Origin: CAYPXN01 sp964414715 | Lineage (GTDB): Bacteria > UBA10199 > JADFYH01 | Assembly: GCA_964414715.1 (NCBI GenBank) | Contig: CAYPXN010000109.1 | Span: forward strand, 1 to 28,088 | Length of the DNA: 28,088 nucleotides | Direction: 5' to 3' | Position numbers and translations under genes: made by a program | Shown here: one piece after another, positions 20,814 to 28,088 of the stretch | Layout: each line of letters begins with the position of its first letter | Position numbering within the stretch: position 1 is the stretch's first letter | The notes under the pieces: model-generated | What the model saw: the letters and a program-made list of their open reading frames with translations, nothing else | Database searches by the model: none | Told to the model about the DNA's origin: nothing

Positions 20814-23282
20814 ATGAATAGCGAGCAATTGAGACAACAAAATTTTAGCAAAGATGTTTCCGCAGATCCTATTTATTGTGTGCATTGCGGAAATAGGGTG
20901 CCTCTTTCGCATTTACCTTTTGTAAAGAATGAGCAGGAAGCCTTCTGTTGTGTCGGTTGTGAAACGGTTTACAGGGTTTTGAATTCGAAAGGCCTCTCTT
21001 ATTATTATGAATTGAAGAAAAAGAGTGAGAATTTTTCTCCTTCCCGTCCTGCGAGTCCTTCCCAGGAATCTTATCAATATCTTGATGATCCCGAATTTTT
21101 GAAAAACTATTCAAAGACTTCCAACTGTCTCGAGTTTTATTTGGAGGGAGTCCACTGTGTGGCCTGTTTGTGGTTGGTGGAAAAACTTCCTGAAATTGTA
21201 GAAGGTGTGGAAAGCGCCACTCTAGATTTAAGCAAGTCTCTTGCAAAAATTTCTCTCAAGGAGGGAGGGGCTTTTTCAAAAGTTGCCCAAGAGTTGAATG
21301 AAATGGGCTACCGTCCTCATCCCATACGTACAGACGAAGAAGTGGAACAACTTCAGAAAAAAGAAAACCGATCTATGTTGGTTAAATTGGGGCTAGCTGC
21401 TTCCTGTACCGGGAATCTGATGTTGATGGCAGTATCTCTTTACGGAGGTGCCAGTGGAAACTGGGCAGAACTGTTTCGCTGGGTCAGCCTTTTTTTGTTT
21501 TTGCCAATTCTTTTCTATGCGGCGACCCCCTTTTATAAAAGCGCCTGGTCTGCGATTCAGGGTAAAAGTTTGTCGATTGATGTGCCCATCGTGGTAGCAA
21601 TTTTGATTGGCTCTCTGGTCAGTGTTTGGAATTTACGAGATCCTTCCCTTCCCATTTATTTTGATTCTCTTTCCGCCCTCGTTTTTCTCCTGCTGGCGAG
21701 TCGTTATGTTTTGAAAAGAATTCAGCAGGGAGTGTTATCTTCTTCACATCTTCTGCATTTTCTAAGTCCTTCTTTGGCACGCCTCTGGGATGATGAAAAA
21801 AAGGAGAGCAGAGAGGTGAGGGTGGATAGTTTGAGAAAAGGGGATTGGATTGAGGTTCTGGCAGGTGAGGCAATTCCGGTGGATGGAAGAGTGGTTTGGG
21901 GGAGAAGTCATGTGAATGTGGCCTTGCTGACAGGAGAATCCCTACCTCAAGAAGTGGAAATAGCCTCGGAAGTTTTTTCAGGAACTGTGAATCAAGATGC
22001 TCGTATTCTCATTGAAGTTTCGGAAGTGGGCTACAAAACCCGTCTGGGAGAAATTCTGATAAAAGTAGATGAAGGTTCGCTTCAAAAGGCAAGAATTGTG
22101 ACGGTAGCGGACCGCCTGTCGAGATATTTTGTGGCAGGGGTTTTGTTTTTAGCCTTCGTTGTGATTTTAACCCATCTGGATCATTTTTGGGGAGAAGGGC
22201 TGACTCGCGCTTTGGCTCTCGTGATTGTGACCTGTCCTTGTGCCCTGGCTTTGGCGACTCCTTTGGCAATGAGTGTTTCGCTCGGCAAAGCTGCGCGAAG
22301 CGGCATGTTAATCAAGGGAGCGGATACGCTTGAAAAACTCAGTAATGTGAAAAGTGTTTTTCTGGACAAAACCGGCACGCTTACCGAAGGACGTTTTGAA
22401 GTTTTACGTTGGGTAGAAATGGTGGAAGATCTTGCCGTAAAAAAAGCGGTTTTTATTTTGGAGTCCCGCTCGAAGCATCCGATCGCAGAAGCCTTGTGTC
22501 GTTATATGAGTCCCATCTTGGGATATGCTCATCCAGAAGATCTGGGACTGGAGGTCGAAAATTTTAGGGAAAATCTTGGTCGGGGAGTGGAAGGGACGGT
22601 GTTGGGCCATCATTACGAAATCAAAGCTCTTCATTTGAATACAAAATCTTCTTCTGCTTTCAACGCCTTGGAAACGCGCATTGGGGTTTGGCGAGATAAT
22701 CAGTTGCTTGCACAGGGAAGTTTGGGAGATCGCATTCGTCTCGATTCCAAGAAAGCCGTGGAAGAAATGCGTAATTTGGATCTGGTTCCCTATATTCTTT
22801 CGGGCGATCAAGCCCTGGCAGTGGAGAAAGTGGGTGAATATCTTGCTATTCCGTATTGTCAGCGGGTGTATGCGGCCTCTCCGGAACTGAAAGAAAGTAT
22901 TGTAAAACAAAAAAGTGATGCCTTGATGTTGGGAGATGGTGCCAATGATGCCATTGCCTTGGCCTCGGCCTATGTGGGTGTCGCCGCCCATGGAAGTATG
23001 GAAGTGAGTTTGAGAGCAGCGGATGTCTATCTTTCGGAATCAGGAGTAATGCCTGTCGTTAACCTGGTTGTTCTTTCACGGGAAACAATGAAAGTGATTT
23101 ACCGGAATTTTGTTTTTTCACTACTGTACAATTTTGCAGGAGGCTTGGCTGCAGTATTGGGTTTGATTAATCCTCTGATTGCCGCTCTTTTGATGCCTGC
23201 GAGTTCCCTTACGGTTTTTCTTTCTTCTCTGATGGGCACACGTAAGCTCAGAAGATTAATGCGGGGAGGAAATCGGACATGA
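20814..23282 (+). CDS. ccoI: CcoI/CtpA-type copper-translocating P-type ATPase
   Basis: 822-aa P1B-type ATPase that supplies copper for cbb3 oxidase assembly. An N-terminal Cys-rich segment (CVHCGN...CCVGC, residues 22-49) matches the FixI/CcoI-type binding domain. A heavy-metal-associated domain follows with GVHCVACLWLVE (112-123). The core shows eight membrane segments, TGES (about 375), the transmembrane CPC motif (474-476), the phosphorylation site DKTGT (Asp518) and GDGAND (707-712). The start at 20814 gives the expected N-terminus, but the best Shine-Dalgarno (aggag, 20792-20796) is about 17 bases away, longer than usual. The stop overlaps ccoS by ATGA. The gene leads the operon; an FNR-like palindrome lies upstream. 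Confidence 0.95.
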   Translation: MNSEQLRQQNFSKDVSADPIYCVHCGNRVPLSHLPFVKNEQEAFCCVGCETVYRVLNSKGLSYYYELKKKSENFSPSRPASPSQESYQYLDDPEFLKNYSKTSNCLEFYLEGVHCVACLWLVEKLPEIVEGVESATLDLSKSLAKISLKEGGAFSKVAQELNEMGYRPHPIRTDEEVEQLQKKENRSMLVKLGLAASCTGNLMLMAVSLYGGASGNWAELFRWVSLFLFLPILFYAATPFYKSAWSAIQGKSLSIDVPIVVAILIGSLVSVWNLRDPSLPIYFDSLSALVFLLLASRYVLKRIQQGVLSSSHLLHFLSPSLARLWDDEKKESREVRVDSLRKGDWIEVLAGEAIPVDGRVVWGRSHVNVALLTGESLPQEVEIASEVFSGTVNQDARILIEVSEVGYKTRLGEILIKVDEGSLQKARIVTVADRLSRYFVAGVLFLAFVVILTHLDHFWGEGLTRALALVIVTCPCALALATPLAMSVSLGKAARSGMLIKGADTLEKLSNVKSVFLDKTGTLTEGRFEVLRWVEMVEDLAVKKAVFILESRSKHPIAEALCRYMSPILGYAHPEDLGLEVENFRENLGRGVEGTVLGHHYEIKALHLNTKSSSAFNALETRIGVWRDNQLLAQGSLGDRIRLDSKKAVEEMRNLDLVPYILSGDQALAVEKVGEYLAIPYCQRVYAASPELKESIVKQKSDALMLGDGANDAIALASAYVGVAAHGSMEVSLRAADVYLSESGVMPVVNLVVLSRETMKVIYRNFVFSLLYNFAGGLAAVLGLINPLIAALLMPASSLTVFLSSLMGTRKLRRLMRGGNRT

Positions 23283-23440
23283 ATATTGTTTATCTTTTAT
23301 TGCCAATTGCTCTCGTATTGGCAGCAGGATCTTTGGGAGCATATATTTGGGCCAGTTCTCGCGGACAATATGATGATTTGGTGACTCCGGCACATAAAAT
23401 TTTGTTGGATGACGAAACAAAAAAGTTACCCCCTCTTTAA
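23279..23440 (+). CDS. ccoS: Cbb3 oxidase maturation protein CcoS
   Basis: 53-aa single-span membrane protein that starts MNIVYLLLPIALVLAAGSLG, with a transmembrane helix (about residues 5-25) followed by AYIWASSRGQYDD, the typical CcoS pattern (small hydrophobic segment, WxxxxGQYDD). It overlaps the ccoI stop by ATGA. CcoS is needed for insertion of haem and copper into cbb3 oxidase. The last residues (LPPL) and the TAA stop are encoded by a type D hairpin (cctctt/aagagg), implying that a repeat has shaped the C-terminus. The usual CcoS is about 50-60 aa, so length is normal. Confidence 0.9.
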   Translation: MNIVYLLLPIALVLAAGSLGAYIWASSRGQYDDLVTPAHKILLDDETKKLPPL

Positions 23441-23454
23441 GATAAGAGGAGGAG
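23431..23454. repeat. Type D hairpin at the end of ccoS
   Basis: A 6-bp stem cctctt/aagagg (23432-23437 and 23444-23449) with loop taagat contains the ccoS TAA stop. It matches the first hairpin at 6354-6377. The following ggaggag could act as a Shine-Dalgarno for an ATG at 23455, but spacing is too short. Confidence 0.8.
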
Positions 23455-23490
23455 ATGAAGGAAAAAAATATCATAGGGAAAGGAAAAATC

Positions 23491-25632
23491 ATGAGCGTAA
23501 GTAATTCAACACAACTCGACACCTTCTCCTACAATGACAAAGTGGTGAAGCAATTTGTGGTCGCCACCTTGTTTTGGGGATTTGTCGCTTTTCTTTTGGG
23601 GATACTTGCAGCCCTTCAACTGGCAGACTGGAAATTCAACTTTGGTTTGCAATGGCTTACTTTTGGTCGCATTCGTCCCTTGCATACGAATGCCGCCATT
23701 TTTGCCTTCGGCGGAAACGGGATTTTTGCGGGCATTTATCACTCCACGCAAAGACTTACCAAGTCGAGACTTTATTCAGATACATTGAGCAGCCTGCATT
23801 TTTGGGGGTGGCAGCTTATTATTGTGGCGGCGGCCATTACCCTTCCTCTGGGTTTTAGCATGAGCAAGGAATATGCAGAATTGGAATGGCCCCTGGATAT
23901 TGCCATTACTGTGGTGTGGGTAATTTTTGCAGTGAATTTTTTTGGAACCCTCATCAAACGTCGAGAAAGACATCTGTATGTGGCCCTCTGGTTTTACATT
24001 GCGACCATTGTAACCGTGGCCGTGTTGCACATTGTGAACTCCATTGAAATTCCGGTGAGCTGGATGAAAAGTTATCCGGTTTATGCGGGAGTCCAGGATG
24101 CCTTGGTTCAATGGTGGTATGGACACAACGCGGTTGCCTTTTTTCTGACTACTCCCTTTCTGGGTTTGATGTATTACTATGTTCCCAAAGCGGTAAATCG
24201 TCCGATTTATTCTTATCGATTATCGATTGTTCACTTCTGGTCCCTGGTTTTTATTTATATTTGGGCTGGTCCTCATCATCTTCTTTATACGGCACTTCCC
24301 GAATGGGCTCAAACCTTGGGAATGGTTTTCAGTGTGATGCTGTGGGCACCCAGTTGGGGCGGAATGATCAACGGCCTGCTGACAATGCGCGGAGCCTGGG
24401 ATCGTGTAAGAACGGACCCCGTCCTGAAATTTTTGGCAACCGCAATTACTTTTTATGGAATGTCTACCTTTGAAGGCCCTCTTCTCTCCATTAAATCTGT
24501 AAACTCTCTGGCTCATTATACCGATTGGATTATTGCCCATGTTCACGGTGGCACTTTGGGTTGGAACGTTTTCATGATTTCCGGCATGTTTTATTATTTG
24601 GTGCCCAAAGTCTGGAAAACAAAACTCTTCAGTGTAAAACTTGCGAATTATCACTTCTGGATCAGTACTCTCGGAATTTTGCTCTACATTATTTCCATGT
24701 GGAGCTCGGGAATTACTCAAGGTCTGATGTTAAGAGCGGTGGATGAGTCGGGTCGGCTCGTATATCCGGACTTTGTAGAAACGGTGATTCGTATTGTTCC
24801 TTTGTATTGGGTTCGTGCCGTGGGTGGCATGTTGTTCCTTATCGGATATCTCTTCATGCTTTACAACATGTACAAGACCATCGCATCTGCCCCGAAAGAA
24901 GCAGGAGAAGAAATTGTCAGTGTTGCACGAATGAGTTCGGTATCCGTTGAAGAAGTTCTCAGCGAAAAACCGCATCGTATGTTGGAAGGTTTGCCCATGG
25001 TGTTTACGGTATTGGTTGTCGTTGCAATATTGGTAGGCAGCATTATCGAAATTGTCCCCAGTTTTATGGCAAATCAGTATGTGGAAATTTCGCAGAAGAC
25101 AAAACCTTACACCCCTTTGGAATTGGCCGGACGTGATTTGTATGTACGAGAAGGTTGTTACGTATGCCATTCGCAGATGATTCGCTCCATGCTTTCGGAA
25201 GAACTTCGTTATGGGAAACCTTCCGAAGCGACCGATTCCATTTATGATCGTCCCTTTCAGTGGGGATCCAAACGTACGGGTCCTGATTTGGCAAGGGTGG
25301 GGACGAAGTATCCTGATCTTTGGCACTATCGCCACATGATGGATCCGCGTGAAGTAACCCCGCGTTCGATCATGCCTTCCTATTCCTGGCTTTACACCCA
25401 GAAAACAGACTTCGATATTTTGCAAAAGAAAATCCGTCTTATGAAAAATCTGGGTGTTCCTTATTCAGACGATGACGTGAAATTTGCGGAAGCCATTGCC
25501 AAAGAACAGGCCAAACAAATCTCGGAAGGACTCGAAAAACAAGGTGTGCCCGCAGGTATGCAGGATAAGGAAATTATCGCTTTGATTTCTTATCTTCAAC
25601 GCCTGGGTAAAAACGCAGGAGTTGTTCAATGA
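23491..25632 (+). CDS. ccoNO: Fused cbb3-type cytochrome c oxidase subunits I and II (CcoN-CcoO)
   Basis: 713-aa terminal oxidase. The first ~480 residues are CcoN (haem-copper oxidase catalytic subunit): LHTNAAIFAFGGNGIFAGIYH (haem ligands), YGHNAVAFFLTTPFLGLMYYYVPK (Cu ligand and Tyr region), GPHHLLYTALPEW and HYTDWIIAHVHGGTLGWN. The last ~210 residues are the CcoO module: a membrane anchor (LPMVFTVLVVVAILVGSII) and a mono-haem cytochrome c with CYVCH (CxxCH) and the Met ligand region PRSIMPSYSWL. The two are separate proteins in most bacteria. ATG 23491 (MSVSNSTQLD) with AAAGGA upstream is preferred to ATG 23455. The stop overlaps the next start by ATGA. Acts in the inner membrane, reducing O2 at low oxygen. 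Confidence 0.95.
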   Translation: MSVSNSTQLDTFSYNDKVVKQFVVATLFWGFVAFLLGILAALQLADWKFNFGLQWLTFGRIRPLHTNAAIFAFGGNGIFAGIYHSTQRLTKSRLYSDTLSSLHFWGWQLIIVAAAITLPLGFSMSKEYAELEWPLDIAITVVWVIFAVNFFGTLIKRRERHLYVALWFYIATIVTVAVLHIVNSIEIPVSWMKSYPVYAGVQDALVQWWYGHNAVAFFLTTPFLGLMYYYVPKAVNRPIYSYRLSIVHFWSLVFIYIWAGPHHLLYTALPEWAQTLGMVFSVMLWAPSWGGMINGLLTMRGAWDRVRTDPVLKFLATAITFYGMSTFEGPLLSIKSVNSLAHYTDWIIAHVHGGTLGWNVFMISGMFYYLVPKVWKTKLFSVKLANYHFWISTLGILLYIISMWSSGITQGLMLRAVDESGRLVYPDFVETVIRIVPLYWVRAVGGMLFLIGYLFMLYNMYKTIASAPKEAGEEIVSVARMSSVSVEEVLSEKPHRMLEGLPMVFTVLVVVAILVGSIIEIVPSFMANQYVEISQKTKPYTPLELAGRDLYVREGCYVCHSQMIRSMLSEELRYGKPSEATDSIYDRPFQWGSKRTGPDLARVGTKYPDLWHYRHMMDPREVTPRSIMPSYSWLYTQKTDFDILQKKIRLMKNLGVPYSDDDVKFAEAIAKEQAKQISEGLEKQGVPAGMQDKEIIALISYLQRLGKNAGVVQ

Positions 25633-25796
25633 TGCGCGAAGTTTTGTCCCATTTTCATCTGCCCGGAATGACCTGTTTGGCTCTTCTGTTATTCTTTGGA
25701 GTTTTCTCGGGGATGCTCTTTTGGGTTTTTCGGAAACAGAGAAAACCTTTTTACGAATATATGGAAAATTTACCCTTGGAGGTGTTGAATGACTGA
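25629..25796 (+). CDS. ccoQ: CcoQ-like small subunit of cbb3 oxidase
   Basis: 55-aa protein with one transmembrane helix (residues about 14-34, TCLALLLFFGVFSGMLFWVF) followed by RKQRKPFYEYMENLPLE. The position between ccoNO and ccoP, the size and the topology fit CcoQ. The starting ATG 25629 overlaps the ccoNO stop, and a second ATG follows directly in frame (25632). The 3' end overlaps ccoP by 8 bp. The family is poorly conserved, so the assignment rests on context. Confidence 0.7.
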   Translation: MMREVLSHFHLPGMTCLALLLFFGVFSGMLFWVFRKQRKPFYEYMENLPLEVLND

Positions 25797-26364
25797 GAAT
25801 AACAAAAAGGAAGAAAAGCTGATTGAAGGACATGATTACGATGGAATTCAAGAGTTGGATAATCCTCTTCCAGGGTGGTGGTTGGCGACTTTTTATATTT
25901 CTATTGTTTTTGCGGTCTTATATTTTGCCTACTATGTTTTAGGGGAAGGTCCTTCTCTGAGGGACGAACTGCACAAGGCAGAGGTGGTGCAAGAACAAAA
26001 AATAAATGCCAACAAACCAAAGGAAGGTGGCATGGATGAGGCAAAATTGGCATCCTTCGAAAAAGATTCCGCCCATTTGCAGGCAGGTAAAGCGGTTTTT
26101 GAAGGGAAGTGTGTTGCCTGTCATGGTCCTCAAGGTCAGGGCATTATCGGTCCCAATCTTACGGATAATTTCTGGATTCATGGAAAAGGAACTTTGGGGG
26201 ATATTGCAAAAGTGGTCAGTGAAGGCGTGAACGACAAAGGAATGCCTCCCTGGGGTCCTGTGCTGAAACCCGATGAATTGGTGGAAGTGGTGGTTTATGT
26301 TCATTCATTGAGAGGGAGCAATCCCCCAAATCCCAAGGCACCCCAAGGGGAGAAAGTGGATTGA
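25789..26364 (+). CDS. ccoP: Cbb3 oxidase cytochrome c subunit CcoP, single-haem form
   Basis: 191 aa. N-terminal part is the membrane anchor with the family motif DGIQELDNPLPGWWLATFYIS (18-38). One cytochrome c domain follows with CVACHGPQGQGIIGPNLTD (CxxCH) and KGMPPWG providing the Met ligand. Typical CcoP proteins have two cytochrome c domains and about 300 aa; here only one CxxCH exists and the protein ends soon after. ggagg lies just upstream (25778-25782), giving a good start at 25789. It should pass electrons from a soluble or membrane donor to the CcoO-type module. Confidence 0.92.
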   Translation: MTENNKKEEKLIEGHDYDGIQELDNPLPGWWLATFYISIVFAVLYFAYYVLGEGPSLRDELHKAEVVQEQKINANKPKEGGMDEAKLASFEKDSAHLQAGKAVFEGKCVACHGPQGQGIIGPNLTDNFWIHGKGTLGDIAKVVSEGVNDKGMPPWGPVLKPDELVEVVVYVHSLRGSNPPNPKAPQGEKVD

Positions 26365-26417
26365 GTTTCGTTCAACATTCTCATGGAGGAGCACGTTTCT
26401 CTGCATGAACTAAAGTT

Positions 26418-27851
26418 ATGAAGCCTAGCAAGTTAAAATCTCGTGAACTTCCGGAAGAACGTTTGGCCACGACGGATGAGAAGGGTAAGCGTGTTTATCT
26501 TTATCCGGATGATATCAAACAGGGACATTACCGGAATTTGAGAGTGAAGTTACGGGCTTTTCTGGTGATTTTTTTTCTTTTTCTTCCCTGGATCAAGATC
26601 CAAGGACATCAGGCCGTGCTATTGGATATTCCTCATCGGCGTTTCGCCATTTTGGGTCTTACTTTCTGGGCCCATGATGCTCCCATCTTTCTTTTTGTTT
26701 TGGGTATTCTTGCTTTTGGTATTTTTTTGGTGACGGCCTTGTTGGGTCGTATTTGGTGCGGTTGGGCTTGTCCGCAAACGGTTTTTATTGATGGGGTCTT
26801 TCGGAGAATTGAAAGATGGATCGAGGGAGATTCGGTTGAGAGAAGAAAGTTGGATGATGGTCCTTGGAATGAAAACAAGGTTTTCAAAAAAATACTCAAG
26901 TGGTTTCTTTTTTTGCTTGTCTCTTTGGTGATTACCCACAGTTTTTTGGCCTATTTTGTGGGAACTGATGAGTTGCTGGTGATGATTCGGCGCCCCCCTT
27001 TGGAAAATATTACAAGTTTCTTGGTGATGGCAGCGAGTACGGCGGTGATTCTGTTTGATTTTGGATGGTTCCGTGAACAGTTTTGCGTGATCGTGTGTCC
27101 TTACGGCCGTTTTCAGTCTGTCCTGATGGACGATGACTCATGGGCAGTGATGTATGATGAAAAGCGCGGGGAACCTCGTCGTGGGCGTGTTCCCGAAGGG
27201 AAATCGGAGGGAGACTGCGTAAACTGCTACCGTTGCGTGCAGGTTTGCCCCACAGGAATAGATATCCGTCGCGGCCTTCAACTGGAATGCATCGCTTGCA
27301 CGGCCTGCATCGATGCCTGCGATGAAGTGATGGATCGTCTCGGGAAAGAACAAGGGTTGATTCGTTATGATACTTTGACTCAGATGGCCGGTAAAAAAGT
27401 TCAGTGGCTGAGGGCAAGAACCGTAATTTATGCCCTGATTTTTTTTGGTATCGTGGCCGGGTTTATTTATGTGTTATCGCAACGCCAAATGGTTACGGCC
27501 ACCATTTTGAGAGCGAAAGAAACGCCTTATCAACAAACGGAAGTGAATGGTCAGCCCTATGTGATTAATCATTTTCGTATTAACTTTACGAATGAGAGCT
27601 TTCATCCTTTGATCTACCAAGTTCAATTGCCACCTTCATGGAAAGAGAAAGGCGTGGAGTTGGTAATGCCTCTGAATCCGGTTCAGCTTCCCGAAGGAAA
27701 AGATGTGAAGGCTGATTTTTTCGTGAAGTTTCCGAAGAGTCTGCTTCAGTCGGGGCATGGAAAGATGGAGATCACCTTGTTGCCTGGTGAAAATCCGGAT
27801 CGTTTGAAAACCGAAACAAAAGAGTTGCCGCTTGTGGGGCCGTTTTTGTGA
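26418..27851 (+). CDS. ccoG: CcoG-type cytochrome c oxidase accessory protein (FixG-like)
   Basis: 477-aa membrane protein with polyferredoxin sites; CcoG reduces Cu(II) to Cu(I) for cbb3 assembly in studied bacteria. The N-terminus (YLYPDDIKQGHYRNLR) and four or five membrane segments lead to CGWACPQTVFIDGVF and CVIVCPYGRFQS, then to CVNCYRCVQVCPTGIDIR and CIACTACIDACDEVMDR, two [4Fe-4S] cluster motifs. The C-terminal FixG Ig-like domain follows. A 12-codon frame (26383-26421) overlaps the start by ATGA and is the only nearby upstream frame with an ATG. The TGA stop is 4 bp before a long palindromic element. Confidence 0.95.
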   Translation: MKPSKLKSRELPEERLATTDEKGKRVYLYPDDIKQGHYRNLRVKLRAFLVIFFLFLPWIKIQGHQAVLLDIPHRRFAILGLTFWAHDAPIFLFVLGILAFGIFLVTALLGRIWCGWACPQTVFIDGVFRRIERWIEGDSVERRKLDDGPWNENKVFKKILKWFLFLLVSLVITHSFLAYFVGTDELLVMIRRPPLENITSFLVMAASTAVILFDFGWFREQFCVIVCPYGRFQSVLMDDDSWAVMYDEKRGEPRRGRVPEGKSEGDCVNCYRCVQVCPTGIDIRRGLQLECIACTACIDACDEVMDRLGKEQGLIRYDTLTQMAGKKVQWLRARTVIYALIFFGIVAGFIYVLSQRQMVTATILRAKETPYQQTEVNGQPYVINHFRINFTNESFHPLIYQVQLPPSWKEKGVELVMPLNPVQLPEGKDVKADFFVKFPKSLLQSGHGKMEITLLPGENPDRLKTETKELPLVGPFL

Positions 27852-27855
27852 TACC

Positions 27856-28015
27856 TGCGGATAAAGTTATTGTTCTTGAAATGAGGATCCGCGTGTCTGA
27901 GCGAAACCTAGCAATATCTGAGTCGAGCGTCGGGAAGCCTTGGACCAGAGCGAGACGAAGATTGGGGGCCTCGCGAGTTCGGATCCGAATTGAAAGAATG
28001 ATAACTTCATCCGCA
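27856..28015. repeat. Long palindromic element after ccoG (type A)
   Basis: 22-base arms 27856-27877 and 27994-28015 pair at 21 of 22 positions counting two G-U pairs. An inner stem ggatccg/cggatcc (27885-27891, 27980-27986) extends the structure. The core contains three similar words (ctgagcgaaac, ctgagtcgagc, cagagcgagac). It starts 4 bp after the ccoG stop. Confidence 0.82.
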
Positions 28016-28022
28016 TAAGATT

Positions 28023-28088
28023 ATGATAAATCCCTTTCAAACATTAGTTCCCTTGGGTGTTCTTCTCGCAAGTTTTGCAGGAAGTTTG
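28023..28088 (+). CDS. Start of a membrane protein, possibly TauE/SafE-family cbb3 accessory protein (truncated by window end)
   Basis: The first 22 codons are MINPFQTLVPLGVLLASFAG plus SL, a hydrophobic start. Position after ccoG and the ending ASFAGSL resemble the start of TauE/SafE-type (UreH-like, FAGSLHC...) proteins found beside cco genes; the continuation is not visible. An ATG at 28023 directly follows the palindromic element. It could equally be another membrane protein such as CcoH. Confidence 0.4.
   Translation, partial: MINPFQTLVPLGVLLASFAGSL

Noticed and set aside
23455..23490. Start of ccoNO at ATG 23455
   Set aside because: The ATG is next to repeat bases; the ATG at 23491 has a better-placed Shine-Dalgarno and a family-like start.
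24730..25425. A 231-codon open frame on the minus strand
   Set aside because: It is the antisense shadow of ccoNO, with no family resemblance.
27856..28015. An integron attC site or group II intron remnant
   Set aside because: No attC-type conserved ends, no integrase and no intron domain V motif were seen; a structured repeat explains the pairing.

Overview
The window looks like a chromosomal segment of a low-GC Gram-negative bacterium. LolA, a DedA protein and a cbb3-type oxidase point to an outer membrane and (micro)aerobic respiration. The order radical SAM (TIGR03960/TIGR03936) - RNase G - rplU - rpmA - obgE - proB - proA - rsfS - rlmH - gpmI resembles deltaproteobacterial-type genomes, and an uncultivated deltaproteobacterium-like or related lineage is my best guess. 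No rRNA, tRNA, CRISPR array, transposase or phage gene was seen. Almost every base is coding or belongs to a short palindromic repeat, and no gene-free stretch exceeds 300 bp.

Layout. 1-3236: the 3' part of ftsK, then lolA, then a convergent secreted/lipoprotein-like gene of unknown function. 3393-6349: yajQ, an orphan membrane histidine kinase and a lipocalin-like (CrtC/AttH-type) protein, with the last two overlapping by ATGA. 6463-12766: a fused B12-binding-type radical SAM/DUF2344 protein, RNase G, the ribosomal proteins L21 and L27 with their own promoter and terminator, and ObgE. 12800-15982: proB, proA, rsfS and rlmH. 16021-20693: gpmI, comF, an inositol-monophosphatase-family gene, a TPR protein and a convergent dedA. 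20814-28088: a cbb3 oxidase operon, ccoI-ccoS-ccoNO (fused)-ccoQ-ccoP-ccoG, followed by the start of a membrane protein resembling TauE/SafE family members. An FNR-like palindrome precedes ccoI.

The most striking property is the density of small palindromic elements, a dozen or so in 28 kb, in at least four kinds. (A) Five long (about 120-160 bp) structured inverted repeats begin within a few bases of a stop codon (after ftsK, proB, gpmI, suhB and ccoG); their outer arms are long but different at each site. (B) Two 28-bp palindromes of the gtaggggcgcag type lie after rplU and obgE, and a related double hairpin sits inside gpmI. (C) Two palindromes with gtcattgcgag ends lie inside the radical SAM gene and are translated. 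(D) ccccctctt-type hairpins lie upstream of the radical SAM gene and at the end of ccoS. Several repeats supply stop codons or translated residues, which recalls the Rickettsia palindromic elements.

Other points to check: an inositol-monophosphatase-family protein lacking one of the usual metal-binding Asp residues (DPLGGTTN), an ObgE with an altered G4 motif, a terminator hairpin that covers the obgE ribosome-binding region, a lysine-rich tail on RsfS, and a single-haem CcoP.
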